A model generated the notes under the pieces. It did not search any database, was not told where the DNA came from, and saw nothing but the letters and a program-made list of their open reading frames with translations. The position numbers and the translations under genes are program-made. Of a stretch of 5,757 nucleotides of DNA, positions 1-5,757 are shown piece after piece. The number at the start of each line of letters is the position of its first letter. The first letter of the stretch is position 1. Source of the stretch: Pseudomonadota bacterium (GTDB lineage: Bacteria; Pseudomonadota; Alphaproteobacteria; Acetobacterales; Acetobacteraceae); the NCBI GenBank assembly GCA_021819535.1, contig JAKAQU010000204.1, positions 1 to 5,757 on the forward strand. The letters are read 5' to 3'.

Positions 1-1
1 C

Positions 2-1570
2 GGCGGGCTGGTCGGCCTCTCGCTTGCGCTCGATCTCGCCCAGCGCGGCGTTCCCGTCGTTCTGCTCGATGACGACGACACTGTCTCGGTCGGATCGCGC
101 GCCATCTGTTTCGCCAAGCGCACGCTGGAGATTTACGATCGCCTTGGCCTTGGTACACTTCTCCTCGACAAAGGTGTCACCTGGAATAGGGGGAAAATCT
201 TCTTCCAGGAGCGCGAGATCAACGCCTTCGATCTCCTCCCCGAGCGCGGCCATCATTATCCTGCCTTCGTCAATCTCCAGCAATATTACGCCGAAGCGTG
301 GCTGGTCGAGGCGTGCCAAGCCGCCGGCGTCGAACTGCGCTGGCGCCATCGTGTGGCGTCGGTCATCAACCATCCCGATCACGTCGTCGTATACGTGGAA
401 ACGCCGGGCGGGGATTACGATCTTTCGTGCTCCTGGCTCCTTGCCTGCGACGGCGCGCGCTCGGCCATTCGCGAGCGGCTCGCCCTTCCCTTCGTCGGGC
501 GCGCCTTTCGCGACCGCTTCCTGATCGCCGATGTCGAAATGCAGGCGCCATTCCCGAGCGAGCGCTGGTTCTGGTTCGACCCGCCCTTTCATCGTGGCCA
601 ATCGGTGCTGCTGCACCGGCAGGCGGATGACATCTGGCGGATCGATTTTCAACTCGGCCCCGACGCCGATCCCGAGGAGGAAGGCAAGCCCGAGCGCGTT
701 ATCCAGCGCGTCCAGGCAATGCTCGGCGAGACCAAATTTACCCTCGATTGGGTCAGCATATACACGTTCCGCTGTCGGCGGCTGGAAAAATTCGTCCATG
801 GCCGGGTGATTTTCGCCGGTGATGCGGCGCATCAGGTCAGCCCCTTCGGCGCCCGCGGCGGCAATGGCGGCGTGCAGGATGCCGATAATCTCGCTTGGAA
901 GCTCGCAGCCATTCTCGATGGCAGCGGCGATCCGGCGCTCCTCGCGAGCTACGATGCCGAGCGGGTGTTCGCGGCGGACGAGAATATTCTCCACTCGACG
1001 CGGAGCACCGATTTCATCTCGCCGAAATCAGAGGCCATCCGCGCCTATCGCGATGCAACGCTCCTGCTCGCCGAGCGCTTCGAATTTGCGCGCCCCCTCA
1101 TCAATTCCGGGCGGCTGTCGCTGCCGGCGGTGTTACGGGAAAGCCCGCTCAACGATCCCGCCGCGGCACGATGGAACGGTGCTCCGCAACCGGGAAGTCC
1201 CGCGATCGACGCGCCGGTTCTTCGTCGTGGACAGAAGGATTGGCTTTTACCTCATCTCGGCGGGCGCCATTTCACGCTGCTCGCTTTCGCCGATGTCGCG
1301 CCCGAGACACGCGCGCAATTACGCCGGCATGGCATCGAGACGGTCGTGATCGCGGCGCACGAGAGCGGGGAAAGCGATGATACGATGCTCGTCGATCATG
1401 AAGGCCTGGTCTATAAGCGTTATGGCGGCAAAGAGGCGATGGCCATTCTCTTCCGCCCCGATCAGCATGTCGCGAGCGTGACGCCGACCATCGATGCCGA
1501 GCATGTGCTGCGGGTGCGGCGGCAAATCCTCGCCGGCGGTTTTGGCGGGCGCGCGGAGATGGCGGCATGA
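2..1570 (+). CDS. FAD-dependent aromatic-ring monooxygenase, MhpA/PHBH-like (5' partial)
   Basis: The frame is open from the left edge, and 522 residues are visible. It is a group A flavoprotein monooxygenase, using NAD(P)H and O2 to hydroxylate an aromatic ring in the cytosol. The fragment begins inside the FAD-binding GxGxxG motif (visible GGLVG, then a beta strand ending LLDDD), so probably only about 10-30 residues are missing. The DG motif is at D150-G151 (ACDGARSAIRERL) and the second FAD motif (GD) at G273-D274 (FAGDAAHQVSPFGARGGNGG). From about residue 397 a C-terminal thioredoxin-fold domain like that of phenol hydroxylases ends with LFRPDQH at 483-489. Relatives are often annotated as 3-(3-hydroxyphenyl)propionate hydroxylase, but the substrate cannot be read from the sequence. 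Lying upstream of hmgA, it may form homogentisate or a related ring-cleavage substrate; this is inference. The stop overlaps the next start. The family is nearly certain and the substrate is unknown. Confidence 0.93.
   Translation, partial: GGLVGLSLALDLAQRGVPVVLLDDDDTVSVGSRAICFAKRTLEIYDRLGLGTLLLDKGVTWNRGKIFFQEREINAFDLLPERGHHYPAFVNLQQYYAEAWLVEACQAAGVELRWRHRVASVINHPDHVVVYVETPGGDYDLSCSWLLACDGARSAIRERLALPFVGRAFRDRFLIADVEMQAPFPSERWFWFDPPFHRGQSVLLHRQADDIWRIDFQLGPDADPEEEGKPERVIQRVQAMLGETKFTLDWVSIYTFRCRRLEKFVHGRVIFAGDAAHQVSPFGARGGNGGVQDADNLAWKLAAILDGSGDPALLASYDAERVFAADENILHSTRSTDFISPKSEAIRAYRDATLLLAERFEFARPLINSGRLSLPAVLRESPLNDPAAARWNGAPQPGSPAIDAPVLRRGQKDWLLPHLGGRHFTLLAFADVAPETRAQLRRHGIETVVIAAHESGESDDTMLVDHEGLVYKRYGGKEAMAILFRPDQHVASVTPTIDAEHVLRVRRQILAGGFGGRAEMAA
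1555..1558 (+). promoter_or_regulatory. Ribosome binding site of the DUF2783 gene
   Basis: GGAG lies 8 bases before the ATG at 1567, inside the last codons of the monooxygenase gene. It supports choosing that ATG and points to coupled translation. Confidence 0.6.
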
Positions 1571-1812
1571 GCCTTGATACGGGCATTCATCTCGACGATC
1601 CCGATGCCATTTTCGTCGCCCTCGCCGCGGCGCACGCCGATCTGACACCGGAGCAATCGCGCCGCTTCGATGCCGCCCTCGTGCTCCTGCTCGCCAACCA
1701 AGTGCGTTCGAGCACCGTGGTTCTGGCGGCGATCGAGGCGGCACGCGAGACCATCGGCGCAAGCGACGTGCCGACCAAACCCAACGAAGAACACCCGGGA
1801 GAACAGGGATGA
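1567..1812 (+). CDS. DUF2783 family small protein
   Basis: This is an 81-residue protein of unknown function. The pattern LDDPDAIFVALAAAH (residues 9-23), then ALVLLLANQV (37-46) and a closing helix ending AIEAARETI, matches my memory of DUF2783, a family of roughly 60-residue alphaproteobacterial and betaproteobacterial proteins. The core looks like two or three helices. A hydrophilic Pro/Glu-rich tail follows (about residues 65-81) that the core family does not need. There is no signal peptide, membrane segment or cysteine, so it is probably cytosolic and binds no metal through Cys. It overlaps the monooxygenase stop and the hmgA start by 4 bases each (ATGA), so all three are likely made together. 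Its fixed place beside the flavin enzyme suggests a partner or stability subunit, but this is inference. The gene call is firm, the family assignment rests on recall, and the function is unknown. Confidence 0.85.
   Translation: MSLDTGIHLDDPDAIFVALAAAHADLTPEQSRRFDAALVLLLANQVRSSTVVLAAIEAARETIGASDVPTKPNEEHPGEQG
1797..1802 (+). promoter_or_regulatory. Ribosome binding site of hmgA
   Basis: GGGAGA ends 6 bases before the ATG at 1809 and lies within the DUF2783 gene. It fixes the hmgA start, which also agrees with the conserved N-terminus of the enzyme. Confidence 0.7.
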
Positions 1813-3122
1813 ACGCGATCGACCAGCGACAGAAAGCCGATGCACTCTCTTATCTCAGCGGCTTCGGCAACGAGTTTGCGAGCGAAGCTTTGTCTGGCGC
1901 CTTGCCGCGCGGGCAGAATTCGCCCCAGCATGTCCCGTTCGGGCTATATGCCGAACAATTTTCGGCAACCGCCTTCACCGTGCCACGCCGTGACGCGCGC
2001 CGCACCTGGCTCTACCGCATCCTGCCCTCGGCCCGGCACGGGCGCTTCGAGGCGATGACGCATCCGTATTTCCCTGGGAATCTCGCCGCACCGAACCCCA
2101 ATCGGATGCGTTGGGATCCCCTTCCCATTCCCGATGCCGCAACCGATTTCCTCGATGGCCTCATCACGATGGGCGCCAATGGCGAGCCGACATCACCGAG
2201 CGGCGTCAGCATCCATATCTATGTCGCCAATCGTTCGATGCAGCGTGCGTTTTTCGACGCCGACGGCGAGTTGCTGCTCGTCCCACAGGCCGGGCGGCTT
2301 CGCCTCGTGACGGAGTGCGGGCGGCTCGATATTGCGCCCGGGGAAATCGCCATCATCCCGCGCGGCATGAAATTCCGCACCGAACTCCTCGATCCCCATG
2401 CGCGTGGCTATGTTTGCGAAAACCATGGCTCACCCTTGCGTCTTCCCGATCTCGGCCCGATCGGAAGCAATGGGCTTGCCAATCCACGCGACTTTCTCGC
2501 CCCATCGGCGTGGTTCGAAGAAGATAAGGGGGAGATCGAACTCGTGCAGAAATTCCAGGGCACGCTCTGGAAAACAACGCTCGATCATTCGCCCTTCGAT
2601 GTCGTCGCCTGGCATGGCAACGCGGTGCCGTGCAAATACGACCTCGCTTCGTTCAATGCGATCGGTACCGTGAGTTTCGACCACCCCGATCCCTCGATTT
2701 TCACCGTCCTCACGTCGCCGACCGCGATTCCGGGGATCGCCAATGTAGATTTCGTGATTTTTCCACCGCGCTGGATGGTCGCCGAACACACGTTCCGCCC
2801 GCCCTGGTTCCATCGTAACGTGATGAACGAATGCATGGGCCTCGTGCATGGCGAATACGATGCCAAGGCTGGCGGATTCTCGCCCGGCGGGCTTTCGCTC
2901 CATGCTTGCATGAGCGCGCATGGGCCAGACGCGCTAAGCACCGAGCGCGCCATCGCCGCCGAACTCGCGCCGCACAAGATCGACAACACGCTCGCCTTCA
3001 TGTTCGAAACCAGCCTCGTGATCCGCCCGAGCGAGTTTGCCGCCTCCTGCGAGCAATTCCAGAACGATTACGACCAATGCTGGGCCGGTTTGCGTAGCAC
3101 ATTCAAGGGAGCATCGCAGTGA
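1809..3122 (+). CDS. hmgA: Homogentisate 1,2-dioxygenase
   Basis: This non-heme Fe(II) enzyme opens the ring of homogentisate with O2 to give 4-maleylacetoacetate, the central step of tyrosine and phenylalanine breakdown. At 437 residues it is full length for the family. The N-terminal block YLSGFGNEFASEA (15-27) is diagnostic. Iron ligands are visible as H335 and E341 (FHRNVMNE, 334-341) and H371 (AHGPD, 370-374). H365 and the catalytic His H292 (FDHPDPSIFTVLTS, 290-303) are also present. These numbers coincide with those of the human enzyme, so the alignment is essentially gap-free from H292 onward. No catalytic residue appears lost, and there is no signal peptide, so it is cytosolic. Its start overlaps the DUF2783 stop (ATGA) and its stop overlaps the fahA start (GTGA). 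No promoter is seen directly upstream, so expression probably comes from a promoter before the monooxygenase gene, outside the window. Confidence 0.98.
   Translation: MNAIDQRQKADALSYLSGFGNEFASEALSGALPRGQNSPQHVPFGLYAEQFSATAFTVPRRDARRTWLYRILPSARHGRFEAMTHPYFPGNLAAPNPNRMRWDPLPIPDAATDFLDGLITMGANGEPTSPSGVSIHIYVANRSMQRAFFDADGELLLVPQAGRLRLVTECGRLDIAPGEIAIIPRGMKFRTELLDPHARGYVCENHGSPLRLPDLGPIGSNGLANPRDFLAPSAWFEEDKGEIELVQKFQGTLWKTTLDHSPFDVVAWHGNAVPCKYDLASFNAIGTVSFDHPDPSIFTVLTSPTAIPGIANVDFVIFPPRWMVAEHTFRPPWFHRNVMNECMGLVHGEYDAKAGGFSPGGLSLHACMSAHGPDALSTERAIAAELAPHKIDNTLAFMFETSLVIRPSEFAASCEQFQNDYDQCWAGLRSTFKGASQ
3105..3111 (+). promoter_or_regulatory. Ribosome binding site that fixes the GTG start of fahA
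   Basis: AAGGGAG ends 7 bases before the GTG at 3119, inside the end of hmgA. This is a strong Shine-Dalgarno match at standard spacing. No in-frame ATG exists between that GTG and the first conserved fumarylacetoacetase block, so it decides the start. Confidence 0.75.
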
Positions 3123-4411
3123 TCGATGCAACGCACGACCCTGCCCGACGGAGCTGGGTCACCAGTGCCAACGGACATGATGAATTTCCAATCCAGAATC
3201 TGCCCTTTTGCGTGTTCAGCCGGAGCAACGCCACGCCGCGTATCGGCGTTGCCATCGGGGATGAGATCCTCGATCTCGGCGCGCTCGCGAAGGCGGGTGT
3301 GATCGATGCCTCGCTCGCCCCGGCATGCTCGGAGACGACCCTGAACGCGCTTTTCGCAACGCCACCGGAGGCGCGGGGGGCACTCCGCCAGACGCTTTCC
3401 GCTATTCTCGACGAGACAGCAAAGCAGCATGCCGAGTGGCTGACGAAAGCTGCGGATTGCGTGTTCCATCTGCCGGCGCGAATTGGCGATTATACCGATT
3501 TTTTCGCCGGCATCCATCACGCGACCAATACCGGCCGGCAATTCCGCCCCGACAATCCGCTTCTTCCCAATTACAAATACGTCCCCGTCGCCTATCACGG
3601 CCGCGCGTCATCGGTGATCGTCTCCGGCCAAGCCGTGCGCCGGCCGAATGGGCAGCGCAAGCCGGCGAGCGAAACCGTGCCGAGCTTCGGTGCGAGCCGC
3701 AATCTCGATTATGAACTCGAACTCGGCATCTGGGTCGGGCCCGGCAACGCGCTCGGAACACCGGTGCCGATCGCCGACGCCGCATCTCATATCGCCGGCT
3801 TCTCGCTTCTCAACGATTGGTCGGCGCGCGATATCCAGGGATGGGAATATCAGCCGCTCGGCCCGTTTCTCGCGAAAAATTTCGCAACCACGATTTCGCC
3901 CTTCGTGGTAACGCCCGAGGCGCTGGCGCCGTTTCGTATCCCTCAGGCGCCGCGGCCTGAGGGCGATCCGGCGCCACTTCCCCATCTTTTCGATGCCGCC
4001 GATCAGGCCCTCGGTGCCTTCGCCATCACGCTCGATGTCCTGTTGCTGACGCCGACGATGCGCGCCACGGGTGCCGCGCCAATGCTCCTTGCGCGCTCCA
4101 ATACAAGCCATCTCTATTGGACGGTTGCGCAAATGCTCGCCCATCACGCAAGCAATGGCTGCAATCTCATGCCGGGCGATCTGTTCGGATCGGGCACGAT
4201 CTCCGGGCCGACGCCGGAAAGCTACGGCAGTCTGCTCGAAATCACCGCGGGCGGGCGCCAGCCGCTCAGCCTTTCCTCGGGTGAGACGCGGCGCTTTCTC
4301 GAAGACGGGGACGAGGTGATCTTCCGCGCCCACGCCGCGCGCGAGGGTTACGTCAGCATCGGTTTTGGCGAATGCCGCGGCGTCATTCTGCCCGCGCCCG
4401 CGATCCCTTGA
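3119..4411 (+). CDS. fahA: Fumarylacetoacetase
   Basis: It hydrolyses 4-fumarylacetoacetate to fumarate and acetoacetate, the last step of the homogentisate pathway, in the cytosol. It has 430 residues against 419 in the human enzyme. The N-terminal SH3-like domain contains FPIQNLPFCVFS (23-34) and RIGVAIGD (41-48); the catalytic FAH domain follows from about 120. By motif alignment with mammalian FAH, the metal ligands are D127, E199, E201 (YELEL) and D233 (LNDWSARDIQ). Catalytic His is H134 (GIHHATN), and R143, Y159, Q240, Y244, K253, T257, T360 (GTISGP) and E374 also match. The substrate-contacting Tyr128 of mammalian FAH aligns with F129 here. The start is GTG, overlapping the hmgA stop as GTGA. 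The stop abuts the stop of the convergent hydrolase gene. A perfect 9-bp inverted repeat lies in the segment encoding the 275-283 linker. The enzyme is complete and confidently identified. Confidence 0.98.
   Translation: MIDATHDPARRSWVTSANGHDEFPIQNLPFCVFSRSNATPRIGVAIGDEILDLGALAKAGVIDASLAPACSETTLNALFATPPEARGALRQTLSAILDETAKQHAEWLTKAADCVFHLPARIGDYTDFFAGIHHATNTGRQFRPDNPLLPNYKYVPVAYHGRASSVIVSGQAVRRPNGQRKPASETVPSFGASRNLDYELELGIWVGPGNALGTPVPIADAASHIAGFSLLNDWSARDIQGWEYQPLGPFLAKNFATTISPFVVTPEALAPFRIPQAPRPEGDPAPLPHLFDAADQALGAFAITLDVLLLTPTMRATGAAPMLLARSNTSHLYWTVAQMLAHHASNGCNLMPGDLFGSGTISGPTPESYGSLLEITAGGRQPLSLSSGETRRFLEDGDEVIFRAHAAREGYVSIGFGECRGVILPAPAIP
3940..3963. repeat. Perfect 9-bp inverted repeat inside fahA
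   Basis: Arms CCCTCAGGC (3940-3948) and GCCTGAGGG (3955-3963) are exact reverse complements around a 6-base loop (GCCGCG). The element encodes part of a Pro-rich linker (residues about 275-283) between conserved blocks of fumarylacetoacetase. There is no T-run after it, so it is not an intrinsic terminator on the + strand. It may be an mRNA hairpin or chance in GC-rich coding DNA. Confidence 0.6.
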
Positions 4412-4414
4412 TCA
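4409..4414. other. Abutting convergent stop codons in a TGATCA palindrome
   Basis: The fahA stop TGA (4409-4411, + strand) is followed at once by TCA (4412-4414), the stop of the minus-strand hydrolase gene. No base separates the genes, and I see no GC-rich stem followed by a T-run on either strand around the junction. Any terminator for either operon must therefore lie within the opposing gene or act through Rho. Confidence 0.95.
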
Positions 4415-5179
4415 CTCGGCGAGCAGCCGCCGGAGCGTCGGTTCGATGGCCGCGGCCATGCGCCTCTGGCCCTCGGCATTGGGATGGAGCGGTGCCTCGG
4501 GCGGGGTGAGAAGCGGGTCGAGGAAGAGACTCTGATCGAGCGCGCCGTTTTTCATGAACACGTCGCCGATATCGAGAAAAGTGACGAACGACGCCTCGCG
4601 GTAGCGCGCGGCGAGCGCCCGATTGACGGCGAGCGTCGTCTCACTGGCCCAGGCCGAGCGCTCACTCGGCAGAATACCGAGCAACAGGATCCGGGTTTCT
4701 CGCAAACGCTGGCGCAGCGCCGCGACATCGGCGGCGATGCCGGCGATGGTATCTTCCGCCGACCAGTGCAGCCGGCCGAGATTATTGGCGCCGATCAGCA
4801 CCACCGCGACTTTCGGTGCGATGCCGCTCGTCTCGCCATGCATCAACCGCCAGAGCAGATTGGCGGTGGTATCGCCCTTAAAGCCGAGATTGATGGCGTG
4901 GCGCGCGCCGTAATAATGTTGCCAAATCGGCACGAAATTGCGCCACGGCTCGGGCCCCGCGCGCTCATAATCCTCGGTGATGGAATCGCCATAAAAGACT
5001 AGATCGACCGAGGTCTTACGCAATTCCTCGGCTTTTGCCGCGAACCGCGCTCGCCACCATGGAAGATCGAGCCGCGCGATCGGTGTTGCCGCAAGCACGA
5101 TACGCGGCGAGGCCGGCGATTGCGGCCCCGCACCGAGAAGCGCGAGGGCGGCAAGGGCTGCGAGCCACGCGCGGCGCAT
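4412..5179 (-). CDS. Exported SGNH/GDSL hydrolase, PAF-acetylhydrolase Ib catalytic-subunit-like
   Basis: The protein has 255 residues and is probably an esterase or deacylase of unknown substrate. Residues 1 to about 23 form a signal peptide (MRRAWL, then an Ala/Leu-rich core up to GAGPQSPAS), so it should act in the periplasm or outside. Block I is FYGDSITED with nucleophile S66. Block II is NLGFKGDTTANLLWRL with an oxyanion Gly at G99 or G102, and block III is VLIGANN with N132. The His block is PLHPNAEGQ with H232. These blocks closely follow mammalian PAF-AH Ib catalytic subunits, which are cytosolic. The usual Asp three residues before the catalytic His is A229 here, with E228 and D221 as possible substitutes. 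The ATG at 5179 was chosen because it starts the signal peptide and overlaps the uppP stop (TGATG). The frame stays open upstream to 5530 but there overlaps uppP. No good Shine-Dalgarno is seen, so it is likely translated by coupling. Confidence 0.9.
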   Translation of the reverse strand: MRRAWLAALAALALLGAGPQSPASPRIVLAATPIARLDLPWWRARFAAKAEELRKTSVDLVFYGDSITEDYERAGPEPWRNFVPIWQHYYGARHAINLGFKGDTTANLLWRLMHGETSGIAPKVAVVLIGANNLGRLHWSAEDTIAGIAADVAALRQRLRETRILLLGILPSERSAWASETTLAVNRALAARYREASFVTFLDIGDVFMKNGALDQSLFLDPLLTPPEAPLHPNAEGQRRMAAAIEPTLRRLLAE

Positions 5180-5757
5180 CAGCGGATCAGCACGAGGGCG
5201 GCGAGCGATGCGCCCCCGAGCGCGATGCAATAATAGGCGAAGGGATTGAGGGCCCAGGTTTCGTTGCGGCGAAAATAGCGCATGAGAAACGCGGTGCTGG
5301 CAAAAGCGGTGATGCCAGCGACGATCGCGGCGATGGTCGCGGTCGCGAGAACGCCTGTCGGCATGCCCTGGTGATGCAGCTTCGGCACCTCGAGCACGGT
5401 CGCACCCAGGATGATCGGGGTTGCGATGAGGAAGGAGAAATGCGCCGCCCCTTCGTGATCGATGCCACGCAAAAGCGCGCCGACGATGGTGGCGCCGGAG
5501 CGCGAAATGCCGGGGATCAGCGCCGTGCACTGCCAGAGCCCGATCGCCAGCGCATCCGCCGCGGTCAATGTGGAGAGCGCGCGATGCCCGCCCCGGCGCA
5601 GCCGCTCGCCGAACAGCAGCAGCCCGCCATTGACGATGAGAAAAATCGCCGCGATCAGCGGCGAGCCGAATAGATTGCGGAAAAAATGCTCGAAGGCGAA
5701 GCCGAGGATCACCGCCGGGATCGTCGCGATCACGATGAGGGCGAAGACGAGATCGGA
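5179..5757 (-). CDS. uppP: Undecaprenyl-diphosphatase, BacA/UppP family (N-terminus outside window)
   Basis: This inner-membrane enzyme dephosphorylates undecaprenyl diphosphate to recycle the lipid carrier for peptidoglycan and other envelope polymers; overexpression in other bacteria gives bacitracin resistance. The C-terminal 192 residues are visible, and the frame runs open off the right edge. The diagnostic motif PGISRSGATI begins at 5514, preceded by GLWQCTALI, and its Arg matches the catalytic R174 of the E. coli enzyme. The motif HFSFLIATPIILGA follows. About six hydrophobic segments are visible, which fits the polytopic fold. Family members have about 265-290 residues, so roughly 75-95 are missing, including the N-terminal Glu-rich catalytic motif. 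A GTG at 5733 could look like a start, but conserved-looking membrane sequence continues upstream (SDLVFALI), so it is internal. It is the upstream partner of the SGNH hydrolase gene, overlapping it by one base. Confidence 0.96.
   Translation of the reverse strand, partial: SDLVFALIVIATIPAVILGFAFEHFFRNLFGSPLIAAIFLIVNGGLLLFGERLRRGGHRALSTLTAADALAIGLWQCTALIPGISRSGATIVGALLRGIDHEGAAHFSFLIATPIILGATVLEVPKLHHQGMPTGVLATATIAAIVAGITAFASTAFLMRYFRRNETWALNPFAYYCIALGGASLAALVLIR

Noticed and set aside
353..355. ATG at 353 as the start of the monooxygenase
   Set aside because: The same frame is open to the left edge and encodes the FAD-binding Rossmann segment (GGLVG onwards), so this ATG is internal.
24..524. 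Plus-strand open frame of 166 codons near the left edge
   Set aside because: It overlaps the monooxygenase in another frame. The monooxygenase frame carries the FAD motifs and stays open from the edge, while this one is Ser/Arg/Pro-rich without any domain.
3608..4333. Open frame of 241 codons on the minus strand opposite fahA
   Set aside because: It is Arg-rich with no recognisable domain and lies wholly antisense to a complete, motif-verified fumarylacetoacetase. Long antisense frames are expected in GC-rich coding DNA.
4380..4450. Intrinsic terminator between fahA and the convergent hydrolase
   Set aside because: The region is GC-rich, but I find no clear stem followed by a run of T on either strand.
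5180..5530. N-terminal extension of the SGNH hydrolase frame upstream to 5530
   Set aside because: The extra 117 residues are low-complexity, overlap uppP in another frame, and would bury the signal peptide in the middle of the protein. The start at 5179 is clearly better.
5035..5673. Plus-strand open frame of 212 codons opposite uppP
   Set aside because: Its composition is Arg/Ala/Asp-rich with no known motif, and it lies opposite the clearly real uppP and hydrolase genes.
5731..5733. GTG at 5733 as the start of uppP
   Set aside because: The frame continues to the right edge with a hydrophobic membrane segment. A start here would remove the essential N-terminal half of the active site.

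Overview
This GC-rich window reads as chromosomal DNA of an alphaproteobacterium. The evidence is dense coding, codons strongly biased to G or C at the third position, and a gene order of flavin monooxygenase, DUF2783 protein, homogentisate dioxygenase and fumarylacetoacetase that I associate with that class. Acetobacteraceae or a Beijerinckiaceae-like rhizobial relative is a low-confidence guess. I see no RNA gene, mobile element, CRISPR array or sign of recent transfer, and no stretch without a gene that is long enough to describe.

Positions 2-4411 (+ strand) hold four genes packed as one translation-coupled operon. They are an FAD-dependent aromatic-ring monooxygenase (its N-terminal tip lies outside the window), a small DUF2783 protein, hmgA (homogentisate 1,2-dioxygenase) and fahA (fumarylacetoacetase). 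Each junction is a 4-base stop/start overlap (ATGA, ATGA, GTGA), with a Shine-Dalgarno sequence inside the upstream gene. Together they encode most of the homogentisate route by which tyrosine, phenylalanine or hydroxyphenylacetates become fumarate and acetoacetate. The flavin enzyme probably hydroxylates an aromatic acid feeding this route. The maleylacetoacetate isomerase is not in the window.

Positions 4412-5757 (- strand) hold two genes pointing toward fahA: uppP (undecaprenyl-diphosphatase, N-terminus outside the window) and, overlapping it by one base, an exported SGNH/GDSL hydrolase resembling the catalytic subunit of PAF acetylhydrolase Ib. Its stop codon directly abuts the fahA stop; the two form the palindrome TGATCA with no base between them.

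Most of the window is ordinary housekeeping and catabolic content, and I did not find a clear new system. The items most worth a second look are the uncharacterised DUF2783 protein fixed between the two oxygenases, the unknown substrate of the flavin enzyme, the SGNH hydrolase that lacks the usual catalytic-triad Asp position, and the zero-gap convergent gene ends.
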